Of a DNA stretch of 64,000 nt, positions 38,401 through 49,140 are shown piece by piece. A program made the translations under genes and the position numbers. The notes under the pieces are model-generated. The model was not told where the DNA came from and did not search any database. It saw nothing but the letters and a program-made list of their open reading frames with translations. The DNA lies in NCBI GenBank assembly GCA_025403435.1, contig CM046345.1, forward strand, positions 12,839,930 to 12,903,929. The letters run 5' to 3'. The stretch comes from Artocarpus heterophyllus. Taxonomy: Eukaryota > Streptophyta > Magnoliopsida > Rosales > Moraceae. The first letter of the stretch is position 1. Every line of letters begins with the position of its first letter.

Positions 38401-39445
38401 TGAGCCATGTGTTTACAAATACATTAAGGATGGGAAGGTGGTTTTTCTACTACTCAATGTAGATGACATTCCGCTAATTGGCAATGACGTTGGGGCATTG
38501 TCATCGGTTAAATTATGGTTGACTAAGCAATTTGACATAAAGGACTTGGGTGAGGCTAATTTTGTTCTCGGTATCCAGATCTTTTGGGATAGGAAGAACA
38601 AAATGATAGCTTTGTCCCAAGGCGGTTACATAGATAAAATTCTCAGGAAGTTTGCAATGCAGGATTCGAAAAAAGGTGGGCAACTATCTAGGTCTGGAAT
38701 TACTATTTCTAAGAAAGACTCTCCAAAGTCTTATGAAGAAAGAGAATACATGAAGAAGGTGTCTTATGCTTCAGCAGTGGGTAGTCTCATATATGTCATG
38801 CTTTGCACATGATCAGATATTTGTTATGCGGTTGGGATAGTAAGTCGATTTCAGGCAGATTCAGGACCAAACCATTGGGTTATGGTTAAGCATATTTTCA
38901 AGTACCTTAGAAGGACTTGAGGGTATATGCTTGTCTATTCGGGTGAGGATTTAACTTCTCTAGGATATACTGACTCAGATTTCCAATCCTGTCTGGATTC
39001 TAGGAGATCGACTTTGGGTTTTGTGTTTACTTTGGGTGGTAGTGCCATCAGTTAGAGAAGTGTAAAGCAAGATTGCACTTCGGATTCAATGATAGAGGCC
39101 GAGTATGTGGTAGCTAGTGATGCTTCGAAAAAAGCAATGTGGCTCTGCAAGTTCCTTAGGGATCTTGAGGTAGTTCTAGGTATGGATAAGACGGTATCAC
39201 TGTACTGTGATAACATTGTGGTGATAGCTAATGCTAAGGAACCAAGATTTCACAAGAAGAGTAAGCATATTGACCGGAAATATCATGTGATAAAGGACTT
39301 CATCGAGGGTGGACATGTCTCTGTGTGTAAAATCGCATCAAAGGACAATCTAACTGATCCATTCACGAAGACACTTACTAAGAAAGTCTTCGAGAGGCAT
39401 GTGAAAATTATAGGGATGCGAGATTTGTCATATTTACTCACTTAG
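35493..39445 (+). pseudogene. gag-pol: Copia gag-pol polyprotein, decayed
   Basis: Gag starts at 35493 (MSKNALSSILDKNQL) and has a stop at 35664 and another near 35808. An intact zinc knuckle CFFCGKVGHIKKYC follows near 36249-36290. The protease box reads WVIVSNETNHVC where WIVDSGATNHVC is usual, so the catalytic Asp is lost. The GAG-pre-integrase motif LWHLCLGHIN lies near 36790. The integrase has HSDVCGP, FIDDYSR and QNSLVERRN, which supply the D-D-E residues, but stops lie at 37164 and 37211. RT (from 38198, MDVKMAFLNGYIDKSIYVDQP) has NVDD instead of YVDD. RNase H ends at 39445 (EAEYVVASDASKKAMWL to DPFTKTL). Integrase before RT is diagnostic of copia. Confidence 0.92.
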
Positions 39446-39450
39446 TGCAA

Positions 39451-39458
39451 GTGGGAGA
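39451..39458 (+). other. Copia polypurine tract
   Basis: The purine run gtgggaga sits just before the 3' LTR start at 39460. This is the usual site for priming plus-strand DNA synthesis. Confidence 0.8.
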
Positions 39459-39459
39459 T

Positions 39460-41402
39460 TGTTAGACGTGTATGCCCTAGGAGAAAAAATGTGATATGTT
39501 TTCGGAGACATTTTTATCAATAAAGAATTTATTTATTAATATACCAAATCTCATCCTCTTTACGTTCATATTTGTTGAATGTATGTTAAGCAAACAATAG
39601 TCTGAGACTGTCGGACTAAACTTTTAAGAATTGAGCATATGTTGGATAGATTATGTAGAAAACACGATTGTTAAGGTGACGGTCTAAATCATAAGATCCA
39701 CAATCAAGGGAATAAAGTTGGGCGCTTTATTCATGTAAATATTGTTATGATGTCTATATCCCTATTGGGAGATGGTTTGTCTTGACCATTGGAGGTGGAC
39801 TCCACGAATAGAAACATTAGCATATTGTCATAGGTGATGATGTGTTGGATCAGACATAAAGTGAATTGATTTGAATTAATAATTCTGTCTCGGTAAATCT
39901 ATTCACTTTAGACAATCATTTGTATTGTATCTTAATCTTGATATTAATAGTGGGACCGTTGTCTTGACTTGTGTCTTTTGATATACCCAAGGGTATAACC
40001 CATATTTTAATAGTAGTACGCATGCCGGTACGTTGAAGACATGACTCTTGATAGCATAGACCCGTTATTGATAGATATAAAATCCAAAGCTCCTCTTTAA
40101 GAGTAGTGATTTCCTCTTATATGCGTTATCCTGTAATTGAAAAACTGGAGCGCTCAATCATTTAGATACATAGGTGTAACCGAATGGTATACCATCTTTG
40201 GATGGTAAGTTTTTCGATGGTGAGATAATGCAATGTAAGATAAAAATAATCGGGAAGGTAAGACAGAACTTGTCCTTAAGCCAATTATGGATAATCCTAT
40301 GGGGATATTATACACTATGATAGGTCATAAAGACTTAGCTATATAAGCTTTGTAATTCTATATAGTTCAAGAGTGCAGCTCCAAGCTTTTAGTGGAGTAG
40401 CGTTGGAGTTGATAACTATGAAATGTATATCTGGGATATTGGGTTTCATAATTAGCGGGAGCTTGAACTATATAGGTCCATCAGATCCCCTTTGCTAGCT
40501 CACAAAAATACTATAACGATGCGGCGTGTTTCTCCAATAATTAATGACTTATGTCAAATTTATTAGATTGACTAAAATTCAGAAGAATCAAATAATTCAT
40601 GTCTATTTATTGGTTGGATTAATTTTCAATTAATTCAAGATAAACTTGTTGAATTATTAGGAATTCATTTATTTTCCTAGAGTTTATCTAGATAAAGTTT
40701 TTTTAATTAGATAACTTTTCTATTGGGTTATTTAAATTAAAACTAAGACTCTATCCTATAGAATCTATGGTAGAAAATAAAAGATTCATTGAGATTTTTA
40801 TCGACAATTCAGCATGCTAATCCTTAGGTTTGGCCTGCCGATAGGGCAAGTTCGGCATGCCTATTAGACAGATCGGCATGCTAACCACGCGATAAAAAGA
40901 TCACACGTTTTCACACGGATTTCATTAGATATTGATCCGAATTTGATTATAATTCAAATTTTGAGGCATTATCTGATAAGGATGACTTCTAGGCCCAACC
41001 TCTATAAAAAGGGAGTGAGTCTTATCATTATTTAGATCAATTGAGAGATTAAGAGTGAAACTCTAATAGTGAGATTCTAAAACTCTCTGAGAGCTCTTGT
41101 TCATAAGTCATGAACACTAGCTTTGGGTTCTCTCAATTAGTTGGAAGGAGAGTCACTTGGAGGAAGAGTTGTATATATGAGCCCACCCTCACTCCGATCG
41201 TGGATAAAGAATAGCAAAAAAGGCCAGTTGGTTGAGGTCCTTCTTGAACATTACTTCTCTTCACTGATTGAGGAAGCTTTTCCGCATTTACAAGGTTAGT
41301 AAGATCTGGTTAATTTATGCATATAGCATATTAAACTTATGTTTTGGAAAATACTCTGATATAAAAATTTTTAAAATTTCGCTCTGTACTATTTTTCCAA
41401 CA
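39460..41402 (+). repeat. Copia 3' LTR
   Basis: This is 1943 bp, starting tgttagacgtgtatgccct and ending ttttccaaca. It is the uninterrupted partner of 17147-22052 and diverges from it by scattered changes. It carries its own palindrome array at 40809-40884. Confidence 0.93.
40809..40884. repeat. Palindrome array 5 (copia 3' LTR)
   Basis: Units start at 40809, 40830, 40852 and 40873, with spacings of 21, 22 and 21 bp, exactly as in the 5' LTR. The units are tcagcatgctaa, ttggcctgccga, tcggcatgccta and tcggcatgctaa. Confidence 0.88.
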
Positions 41403-41976
41403 GTAGTCTGCGTATCTTTTGTGAGATAAATGATGAGGACATTCCACTTGTTTAGCTTTTTTTGCTTGCTTGACACTTAGTTCCTACAATCTTATGAATT
41501 TATGTTTTATTCATAAGTAAATGTGTAAACCCAACATGAAAATATGAAGATTATTAAATAAACTAACCAAAAACTCTTTTGAGGTTCTAGATCTCACAAA
41601 TTCTATCCAATGCTCGGCAACCTCAGGGTAAGCAGCTGGAGGTTGTCTAAGCGTATCATAGTTTCCTGTCTTCAAATTATGTTTAATATACTTCTTATTT
41701 AATTTTACTCTAAAATTGCTCCATTTTCTTCCAATCTACTTTATGTGATCCTCTTTGCTATTCTCAGCCAAGTCAAAAGTATTCTACAAATAAATTAAAC
41801 AACTCAGACAAGTAAATCTTTGTAAATAAACTGATTTACCTCAACAAGTTCACAAAATTTATCTTTGGTATTATTTTGACTTCATGCCAATCCTTAATAA
41901 TAATAGGAACCATATCACGAACTAATACACCAAAGTAGCTTTGTAAGCGTTTTACTTGTTTTCCAATCGTTTGCTG
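41403..41976 (-). pseudogene. En/Spm-like plant transposase, N-terminal half (split)
   Basis: On the minus strand an exon from about 41976 reads IGKQVKRLQSYFGVLVRDMV and then PIIIKDWHEV. Next come FDLAENSKEDHIK, a stop, RKWSNFRVKL, and near 41660-41590 YDTLRQPPAAYPEVAEHWIE followed by FVRSR. These match the Transposase_24 (Ptta/En/Spm) family in the right order. A last piece, GMSSSFISQKIRR, runs to the copia target site. The reading frame continues into the piece at 15990-17146 once the retrotransposon and one target copy are ignored. In-frame stops show the gene was decaying. Introns are probable between the blocks. Confidence 0.78.
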
Positions 41977-42948
41977 TTTCTTTTTATCAGCTTAATTAAA
42001 ATTTTAAGTTTACATATTTTAACTTTTGATTACGTACTGACCTTCATCAAGTAGGTTTAGAATTATATTTAACACATGTCGTTTTTGCTTTTGGATGGCT
42101 CATAAGGACATTTCTTTGATTTTATAGCCAATCTTCCGAGCATGCAAGTTACATTGCTACATTCTGCTCTTCTTTCACAGGGAAACTGGTGATAAACATT
42201 AAAATAATAAATGGTTTTTACACAAAGTTGGTTTCTTTTTCTGTGTTATATACGTATACATACACACACACATGTATATATAGTGGCACAATATTTCCAA
42301 TTTTTGGATGCTTGTGCTTGGTTGCCTTTGCTATTGTTACAAAATCTGTTGTGGAGATAAGGATTACTTCTAGTGTGCTGAAGGAAAAGAAGAAGATGCA
42401 GGGTATTCTATTCTCCTGCTTTCTTTCCTATTAATTCTTTAATATGACATGCTATATAATATCTTTAACTTGGACAACCACATTTTTCATGTTTGCCGAT
42501 GTTATTGCTTTCTTTCCTATATTTTTAGTATGTCACTCGCAGCTCATGCCACATCAAATATTGGTGGGGGACTTTATACCGAGTCAACCTCGAAACAATA
42601 ACCAATCAATGATCCATATTAAAGTACAACAAACTGTTCAACAAATAATAATTTATGAACTAATTACACACTTATGTCAGTCATTGAGACAAAGGGTCAC
42701 ATTTTTACACGTTCGAAAAATGTTTTAGATATCACCGATGTTAAACATCATTATTAATAAATAGTAAGATCTATTATGAGACTCATCTTCTATCAGTAGA
42801 TAGTACTACCAGTGTCTTATAGCAATACTTGTTATTTTAGCTTTTATAACAATGTTGCTGCTATACTTCCATTAGAAAGAGATTTTTTTTTATAATTAAT
42901 TAATTAATTAAAAGTGGAGTATAACTACAAACCATTATTTTAGGATTG
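41977..42948. other. Non-coding DNA, no supported gene
   Basis: AT-rich sequence with a (TA/CA) run near 42250-42285 and a short taattaattaattaatta run near 42896-42912. Upstream exons of the En/Spm transposase may lie here on the minus strand but I cannot define them. Confidence 0.4.
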
Positions 42949-43218
42949 AATTAATTGACAATACAATGTTCTTGATCATATTGATGCATCAAGATCATAT
43001 TATTATGATATTAGAGTTTATAATCCAGAGAATGAATTTCCAAAGTGATTCGGCCATCAAGCTGTAGGGAATATAAGCATGCAACTTTCTGAAAATTGGA
43101 TTAATTCCAATTTCTTAGGGCGAAAGGATTATGAAATTGATCAGAGTTTTGGTTTGATTGTGAAAAGGTTTGGAGTTGGTTTTGTACATAGGAAAGAAGA
43201 AATCACCGCTCTTCAGTA
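42949..43218 (+). pseudogene. TNL 3'-end fragment (C-JID exon)
   Basis: This matches the last intron end and exon 5 of the TNL gene at 3389-9553 (8954-9127 and 9454-9553). The shared protein motifs are VYNPENEFPK, then a stop where the TNL has Trp, then MQLSENWINSNFLG, and after a deletion RKDYEID to VKRFGVGF and a stop at 43216-43218. The splice acceptor is also lost. About 326 bp of the exon are missing at a point where both flanks have GGG. No other TNL exon lies nearby. It is a relic of another cluster member or of a transposed duplicate. Confidence 0.85.
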
Positions 43219-44005
43219 GCTCTAATTCCCTCTGTTATTATCTTTCTGGTCCTTTGCTCTCACTTTTCCAAGATTAAAAGGTTGCACATTGAGGATGCGT
43301 TGGACTCGTTTGATAAAAAACGTCCAAAACATGTTGAAACGAAATATATATTTTTATAAAATATATGTTTTTATGTTCTTAGTTTGTTTAACGTTTTATG
43401 TTTTACAGAATTCAAAGTGAAGAGGCAAATTAAACACATGATTTAGAATATTCCCTGATTATAATTCCCTTAAAAACCTCAAGAAAAAAAAAAAAACTTT
43501 CCATATGTGTTTCATGAAAACAGATCAGGCAACCACTGTTTCATGAAAAATCCGAAAAGCTTAAACTTACCAAAAATAACTCGATTCATCTAGGCCAGAC
43601 AAAATGATTGACATGAACAAATAAAATAAGGAAAGTTGCCACAAAATCTCAAAGAATCACATAAAGGCAACTTCAAAGAATTCATGTCTGATTTGAATTT
43701 TGCACTCAAAAATAACTTCAAATGGTGGCATTCCTCTTCTCCTTGTATAAAAAAAAAAATTAATTCGCAACATATGCAATAAATAATATTGTGAGAATGG
43801 CTTGACCAGCTTTTATTTTATGTGTTGAGTACAATTTATTACAGTGTACAGGCTAATATTGGAAAGGTGAAATATTACAAAGAGGAAACTTACGGTGGAC
43901 AACAAAATGAGAAAGTAAATATATAAAAAAAAAAAAAAAACATTACAACTCGTAAATTGACAAAGCTGGCTTCATAAAACTATACTTATTAATCTATTCA
44001 CCTTT
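43219..44005. other. Spacer between TNL fragment and oxidase gene
   Basis: AT-rich DNA with several poly-A runs. It should contain the 3' untranslated region and poly-A signals of the minus-strand oxidase gene near 43900-44005. No other feature is supported. Confidence 0.5.
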
Positions 44006-45646
44006 TCAAGGTGTGAGAAGAGATGGGATGCTTTGTTCATTTTTAAAGAAATTAGCTGGATCAACTGCAGTTTTTACTTGAATCAACTTGTTTAAATTGT
44101 TCTTGAAGTACTGAGCACCCCAAATCCTTGCTTTTGCAAAATTATAAGCACTTGTGTTTTTCCCCTCATTTTTATTCTTCCCAAGATCAAGGTCTCTAAA
44201 GTTGAAATATGCAGTCCTCGGATTTTTTGACACATAAGGAGTCATGTAACGGTAAAGTCTCCTTAACCAACTCATGCGCTCTTTGGAGGCTCTAAGATTA
44301 TCTTTTTCTTCCCATTGCACAAAATAATGAATCAGGTAAAGGTTTCCGGCTCGATGAGGGAATGGGATTGCGGACTCCGGAAACTCGTTCATTTTCCCTC
44401 CAAAAGGAAATAGATCAATCAAAACTGTTCCTACCTCTTCTTCATATAACTTTTCCAACATTCCTTCGAGCACGTCATCTGGAATAGGCTCTTTCACAAA
44501 GTCAGATTTAGCTTTGTTTGACATCAAATTCATATTAGATTTCCTAGTAAGTAGAACATCCAAGGATTCTCCATTTCTGAAGTAATTGAAAAAAACAAAG
44601 GATTCTACCCATCTCATTTCAATACACTCTTTTCTTAGCAAACCTAACTCGGGAAACTCCTCTTGCATTAATTGAAGGAGGCTATCCATGCGGCCATGAA
44701 ATGTGGCGCGGAAGGTAGCAAGGAGCACAACTTTCTTTTTCCCTTCTTCATCGACAGAGCTTGCAGTTATGAATCTAATGTACATCGTTAGATCCTCATC
44801 AACTTTGTCAGCACGGCGCTGCCAACGATGGACAAGCTTCTTTGTTGTATCGTCTTCCATGTTCCTTGAAACATCAAACACAGTCACTATTGTTGGCACA
44901 GGAACTAGTCGAATTTTCCATGAAAGCACGATTCCAAAGCTTGCTGCTCCACCACCACGTATGGCCCAAAACAAATCTTCCCCCATAGACTTCCTATCAA
45001 GAATTCTTCCTTCAACATCGATGAATTCTACGTCGAGAATATTATCAGCTGCGAGGCCATATTTTCTCGTCAAATAGCCAAAGCCGCCTCCACTGATTAG
45101 TCCACCAACACCAACAGTGTGACAATCGCCAGCTGAGAAGCCGAGATCATCACTTTTTTCAGCAATCCTATAATATAGTTCACCTATCGTAGCTCCAGCT
45201 TGAACCCATGCAGACTGGTTCGCCACGTCAATGTTGACTGAATCAAAGTTTCTCAAGTCAAGTAGGACAAAGGGGACATTGGACCGATAAGAAAGGCCTT
45301 CGTAATCATGGCCACCACTTCGGGTTCTGATTTGCATGCCATGTTTTTTGGAGCAAAAAATAGTGGCTTGGACGTCGGAGAAATGGATCGGCGTGACAAT
45401 AACAAGCGGTTTTCGGGTCCAGGGCAAAAAAAAACGGTCGTTATGTATTGATGAATTCAGTATAATGGAGTAGGACGGATCATTTGAAGTGTAGATAATG
45501 GATTCGAGAGTGGAGGTAGAGTTGGATATTTGAGTGGCGAGGCAATGGATAAAGTTTTCATTAGTGTGTGCTGAAGCTGTAAATAAGAGTGAAAAAAGAA
45601 AGATGGCAATTTTGGTAAACAACGAAGAAAATGCAAAGGACTTCAT
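44006..45646 (-). CDS. Berberine bridge enzyme-like FAD-linked oxidase
   Basis: An intronless frame gives a 546-residue secreted flavoprotein of the BBE-like family (FAD-binding type 4 plus BBE C-terminal domain). Members oxidise alkaloids, monolignols or cell-wall oligosaccharides. A signal peptide (about 1-26, hydrophobic, ending FTASA) predicts export. The two residues that bind FAD covalently are present: His113 in RSGGHDYEG and Cys175 in SAGDCHTVGVGG. They are 62 apart, as in California poppy BBE (His104, Cys166). The C-terminal BBE segment has FNFRDLDLGKN and ends with VDPANFFKNEQSIPSL. The start at 45646 is preferred to the in-frame ATG at 45673 because the signal peptide follows it directly and the TATA box at 45694-45701 puts transcription start near 45670. 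Oddities are CHT instead of CPT and GGL instead of GGH beside Cys175. The substrate is unknown. It appears intact. Confidence 0.93.
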   Translation of the reverse strand: MKSFAFSSLFTKIAIFLFSLLFTASAHTNENFIHCLATQISNSTSTLESIIYTSNDPSYSIILNSSIHNDRFFLPWTRKPLVIVTPIHFSDVQATIFCSKKHGMQIRTRSGGHDYEGLSYRSNVPFVLLDLRNFDSVNIDVANQSAWVQAGATIGELYYRIAEKSDDLGFSAGDCHTVGVGGLISGGGFGYLTRKYGLAADNILDVEFIDVEGRILDRKSMGEDLFWAIRGGGAASFGIVLSWKIRLVPVPTIVTVFDVSRNMEDDTTKKLVHRWQRRADKVDEDLTMYIRFITASSVDEEGKKKVVLLATFRATFHGRMDSLLQLMQEEFPELGLLRKECIEMRWVESFVFFNYFRNGESLDVLLTRKSNMNLMSNKAKSDFVKEPIPDDVLEGMLEKLYEEEVGTVLIDLFPFGGKMNEFPESAIPFPHRAGNLYLIHYFVQWEEKDNLRASKERMSWLRRLYRYMTPYVSKNPRTAYFNFRDLDLGKNKNEGKNTSAYNFAKARIWGAQYFKNNLNKLIQVKTAVDPANFFKNEQSIPSLLTP

Positions 45647-45693
45647 TTTTCTTTGTCTCTTGGTTTTTGGCACAATATGCTTCTAATTGCCTC

Positions 45694-45701
45694 CTTTTAT
45701 A
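45694..45701 (-). promoter_or_regulatory. TATA box of the oxidase gene
   Basis: On the minus strand gctataaaagg lies about 50 bp before the chosen start codon. With the usual 25-32 bp to the transcription start, the mRNA would begin near 45665-45672, leaving a very short leader before the ATG at 45646. Confidence 0.75.
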
Positions 45702-46208
45702 GCTAAGAAATGCTCATATCTTTTCTCATTTTCTTGAACGCCGACTTTAGGACTTTTATGTATAGGAAAATGAAAGCGATTTTTTTATATTATCCAGTTA
45801 TACATATAAAAAGCACATGAAGTATTTATTAATTGTCTACTTTCTGAATCAGTTGTTAATTGACTACTTTCTGAAGCAGTTGACAACTGATTAGATGGCA
45901 CATTGCGTTTGGAAATGACCAAAACAATCCATACGAGCCTTAGAATTTTCAAATTGACTATCTCTTAATAAATAAGAAGATATAACTTAATTCAATTAAA
46001 TATGTGAAAACAGGAACACATGAAATTAATTTTTACAAATTGATTTAAGTTATATGCAATTTGGCTCGTAATTTAATTCAATGTTGAAGGGACCATAGCG
46101 TGGCATACTTGTCTATGACCACTTTAAAATGACTGCCCCAGGAGAAGAAGAAATAAAATATTATGTATGTCCAGATACCATGGGCACAACATAGCAACCA
46201 CCCAGGAT
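45702..46208. other. Upstream region of the oxidase gene
   Basis: AT-rich. A near-perfect duplication of the phrase ctactttctgaatcagttg occurs at about 45836-45880. This may hold promoter elements of the oxidase gene. No open frame is supported. Confidence 0.45.
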
Positions 46209-47038
46209 TAGGACTGTACAAAAACCGCCTCGCACCCACCAACCGCCCCGCACCCACCAACCGCCCGCGCCCGCGCCTGCCCATCTCGAAAAAAACGGGT
46301 TTACATTAGCAACCCTCAAGCCGCCCACCAATATATTCGGTGGGCGGGTTTGGTTTTAAGTTTTTGAGGGCGGGTTCAACCCGCACCCGTCCGCCTACAT
46401 ATTTAAAAAAAAAAACTTATTATTTATTTGATTTTGTTCTTATTTTAGAGATGATTGAACAATCCAATACTCCAAGCACGGACTCGGCTGCCTCTTGACA
46501 TATTGGAAACTGAAAATTTTCCTATTATTTTGTGAAGTGATCAAAATTCAAATCAAGTAAGCTAGTAGAGAAAGCCCTAAAAGAAAAAGAATACTTGACT
46601 TTGTTCATCATTTCATTTGTAGCATTCTATTATTTTCGAACCCAGTGAATAGGCTTTAATCTTTATGGACTCTTGACTTTGTTCATCACTTCATCTGTAG
46701 TTGATGTTTTTGTTGCAATGAATGATTATATTTCTTAATTTATACTTTTGAATATGGTCACTGTCTCTAAGCATCAAACTTGTTGGGAATGCTTTATGTA
46801 TTGTCATCTTATATTTCTACAAATTTTCTTCACTTTCTAAAAAAAAGGTCCAAAAAATTACATTGGGCAATAGCATAGGTCTAAACCACCTCAACCTGCC
46901 CGCAACCACCTAAAACCAAACTGAAACCACCTGCCATGTGGTAGGCGGTTTGCGGGTTGGTTAATCGCTAACCCGCCATCCAAAAAACCCGTACCGCACC
47001 TGCTCAAAAACCATCAAACCGTCCATCGTTCACCCCTA
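46209..47038. mobile_element. Non-autonomous hAT element, copy 1 (830 bp)
   Basis: It is flanked by a perfect 8-bp target duplication, cccaggat (46201-46208 and 47039-47046). The ends are inverted: taggactgtac at the left, and ttcaccccta at the right (reverse complement taggggtgaa). The terminal 100-150 bp at each side are rich in CCGCCC/GGGCGG, while the middle is AT-rich. An 8-bp duplication and TAGGG-type ends are typical of the hAT superfamily. No transposase is encoded, so it would need one in trans. The same family occurs at 62894-63720. Confidence 0.92.
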
Positions 47039-47236
47039 CCCAGGATCCTATGGGTCTTCTGAAATTTTATTTTTTCATAAAATTCTCAATACGTTTTTTA
47101 CTATTCGTTCAACAGTTTGAATGATATCATGATAAGCATACATAAATAATTTAAGCATGCCGTGGAGAGTTGGATTATTGACATTTAGAAATAATTAGCT
47201 ATATATTACATAATAGATGAGACAAGAGTAAAATGT

Positions 47237-49140
47237 CAGAATCACATGAATACGATTCTTTGACCTCGACAACTAACGAAAAATATATTAGTTGTTTACT
47301 TTAAGCTATAAATTACTATCAATTGTTTCCTAGTAATTCCTTTCATTTCTTAATTCTAATCATACTAGTTAAGAGCCAAGTGTGATACAAGTGAAAGCAA
47401 TTTTATGCTTAAATCTGTGTGTTAAATTCATAATTACTTTGTCAATATTTAAATACTTATAAGGATAATTTTTTTATAATGTCTTACATTGAAAAAAATT
47501 AAGTTTGAGCTAAAAAAATTAAGTATAGACACATTTGGAAAAACATTTTAATAAGAAAAAGCAAGAAAAAAAATAATGGCACAGGAGTTCTTGGCAAAAG
47601 AGAGAAAAGAAACCCTAACAAAATTAAGATGGATAGATGAAAACAAATTATTTCAATAGGAGAAAAGCAAGAAAAAAAAGTATTTCGCAAAAGTGTATTG
47701 TGAAAGGATTAAGCTGCAAAAAAGTAGCAGTTTATAATTTTAGGAAAAAAAAAGAAGTAGAAAAAGGAAAAACCAAAAGAAAAAACTTAGAAAAATAAAA
47801 GCGGAATCAATAAGACTAAACAAGAAAGAGTGTTAAAAAAAGGCATAAAAACTCAAAATAAGTTGCCAAATGTTTGAATAGTGTTTTACAGAACTTGCAC
47901 ATGCTAGTATCATTTGTGATAATCTCATTTTTTTTTATGTATGTTTTCATTATCTTACGTATTTATTTAGTTTTGCTTTTGGTATTTTAGATTTATTTAA
48001 AAAATAATAATTTTGTTACTTTGGTAAAAAAAAAAAAAAGAGTTGCAATTTGCAGTTCAAATAAAAAATGTTTATAAAAGTTAGATTTAATAGAATAATA
48101 TTTGTAATGATCGTAAGAAAAAATATATAAGATTTTATACTGAAAAATGTAAAAAGAAAAATTGGTAAAAATTAAAGTTAAAAATAAATATAAAAAATAA
48201 AAAGAAATCCTTAAAGGGCAAAATAGTTTGACCAAATTCTTAAATAGTGTTTTAGGCAACTCCCATTTATACTATATACAGTATAGAGATAAAAGTAAGT
48301 TGGTTTTGTTTCTTTCCATTGAATTAATTATTTTTTTACGTTTAAAGTGTTAAAATTTGGTTAACTTTTTATAATAAAATAAACATTCTAAAGGCCTGAC
48401 GCGCTATATGGATTGTCTTACTGCCAAGAAGAAAACGGGGGCGCACATGCACTTGGAGCAACTAAGCCTATTAGCTGGAGCCTTATATGGTTTTAATTTT
48501 TTTATTTGCACAAGCACAAGATAAAACAATACACATGCGCTTCGTCAGTTATGGTTCATGAAATAACTGATATCTCTTTTATAAAGTATAAATATTACGA
48601 GAAATAATTAATATAGATTTAAAGTAGCTATATGTACTTAAATACAAAATAGAACAACATATCGAATATGCATAATTATTAGACTATTAAGATAGTAGTT
48701 AGGATTTGAGTTGGAGACAGTCTAAGATATGTTACAATATCCATTATCATTTTCTTTACCAAAGGCTATTTTGAGACTTCTACAACTCATTAAAAATCTA
48801 AATCCAATATTTATTGAATTAAAAATATGAAAACCATAAAACTTAAATTCATTGTCAAGAAAAATAATAAATGATTTTGAATGAAATTATGACACGCATA
48901 AATGCAACTAACTTGTAATGTTTAAGAGCCTATTTGATTCCCAACTTTAAATGATAAGGCAAATTATTTTGTTATAGTTTTTTCTCTCGTAAAACAAATT
49001 TAAATTTTATTCAAGCTTTTGAACTAGACGGACTACAAATTAAGCAATGGAATTGGCTCATTGACATTTTCAAATGACTATTAAAAAATATGCGACTCTT
49101 TGACCCTAGAAATATAAATATTTTTAACGAAAACGACTTT
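47237..49140. repeat. Non-coding 2-kb repeat, unit A
   Basis: The unit starts near agaatcacatgaatacgat and runs to the phrase caatggaattggctcattga and just beyond. It aligns with unit B (49252-51170) in the same order, including gttgcaatttgcagttcaaat, ggcctgacgcgctatatgga and acttgtaatgtttaagagcc. No coding frame is conserved between the units. Confidence 0.85.

Larger units (their letters stand above)
17147..41402 (+). mobile_element. Ty1/copia LTR retrotransposon, interrupted by two later insertions
   Basis: The LTRs begin tgttagacgtgtatgccct (17147 and 39460) and end aaca/caaca (22052 and 41402), with TG...CA ends. The flanking 5-mers are ctagt (17142-17146) and gtagt (41403-41407), a target duplication with one change. 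Taking out the solo LTR (17271-20225) and the chromovirus (22602-34318) leaves about 9.6 kb, a normal size for a copia element with long LTRs. A tRNA-Met primer site follows the 5' LTR and a purine tract precedes the 3' LTR. The coding order gag, protease, integrase, RT, RNase H (35493-39445) defines copia. It sits in a minus-strand En/Spm transposase gene. Confidence 0.93.

Noticed and set aside
42189..42728. Two hydrophobic open frames on + between the transposase and the TNL fragment
   Set aside because: Their content follows from T-rich sequence. No conserved motif, and the first overlaps a simple repeat.
44703..45077. A 124-codon open frame on + within the oxidase gene
   Set aside because: It is antisense to a well-supported FAD-linked oxidase and has no family match of its own.
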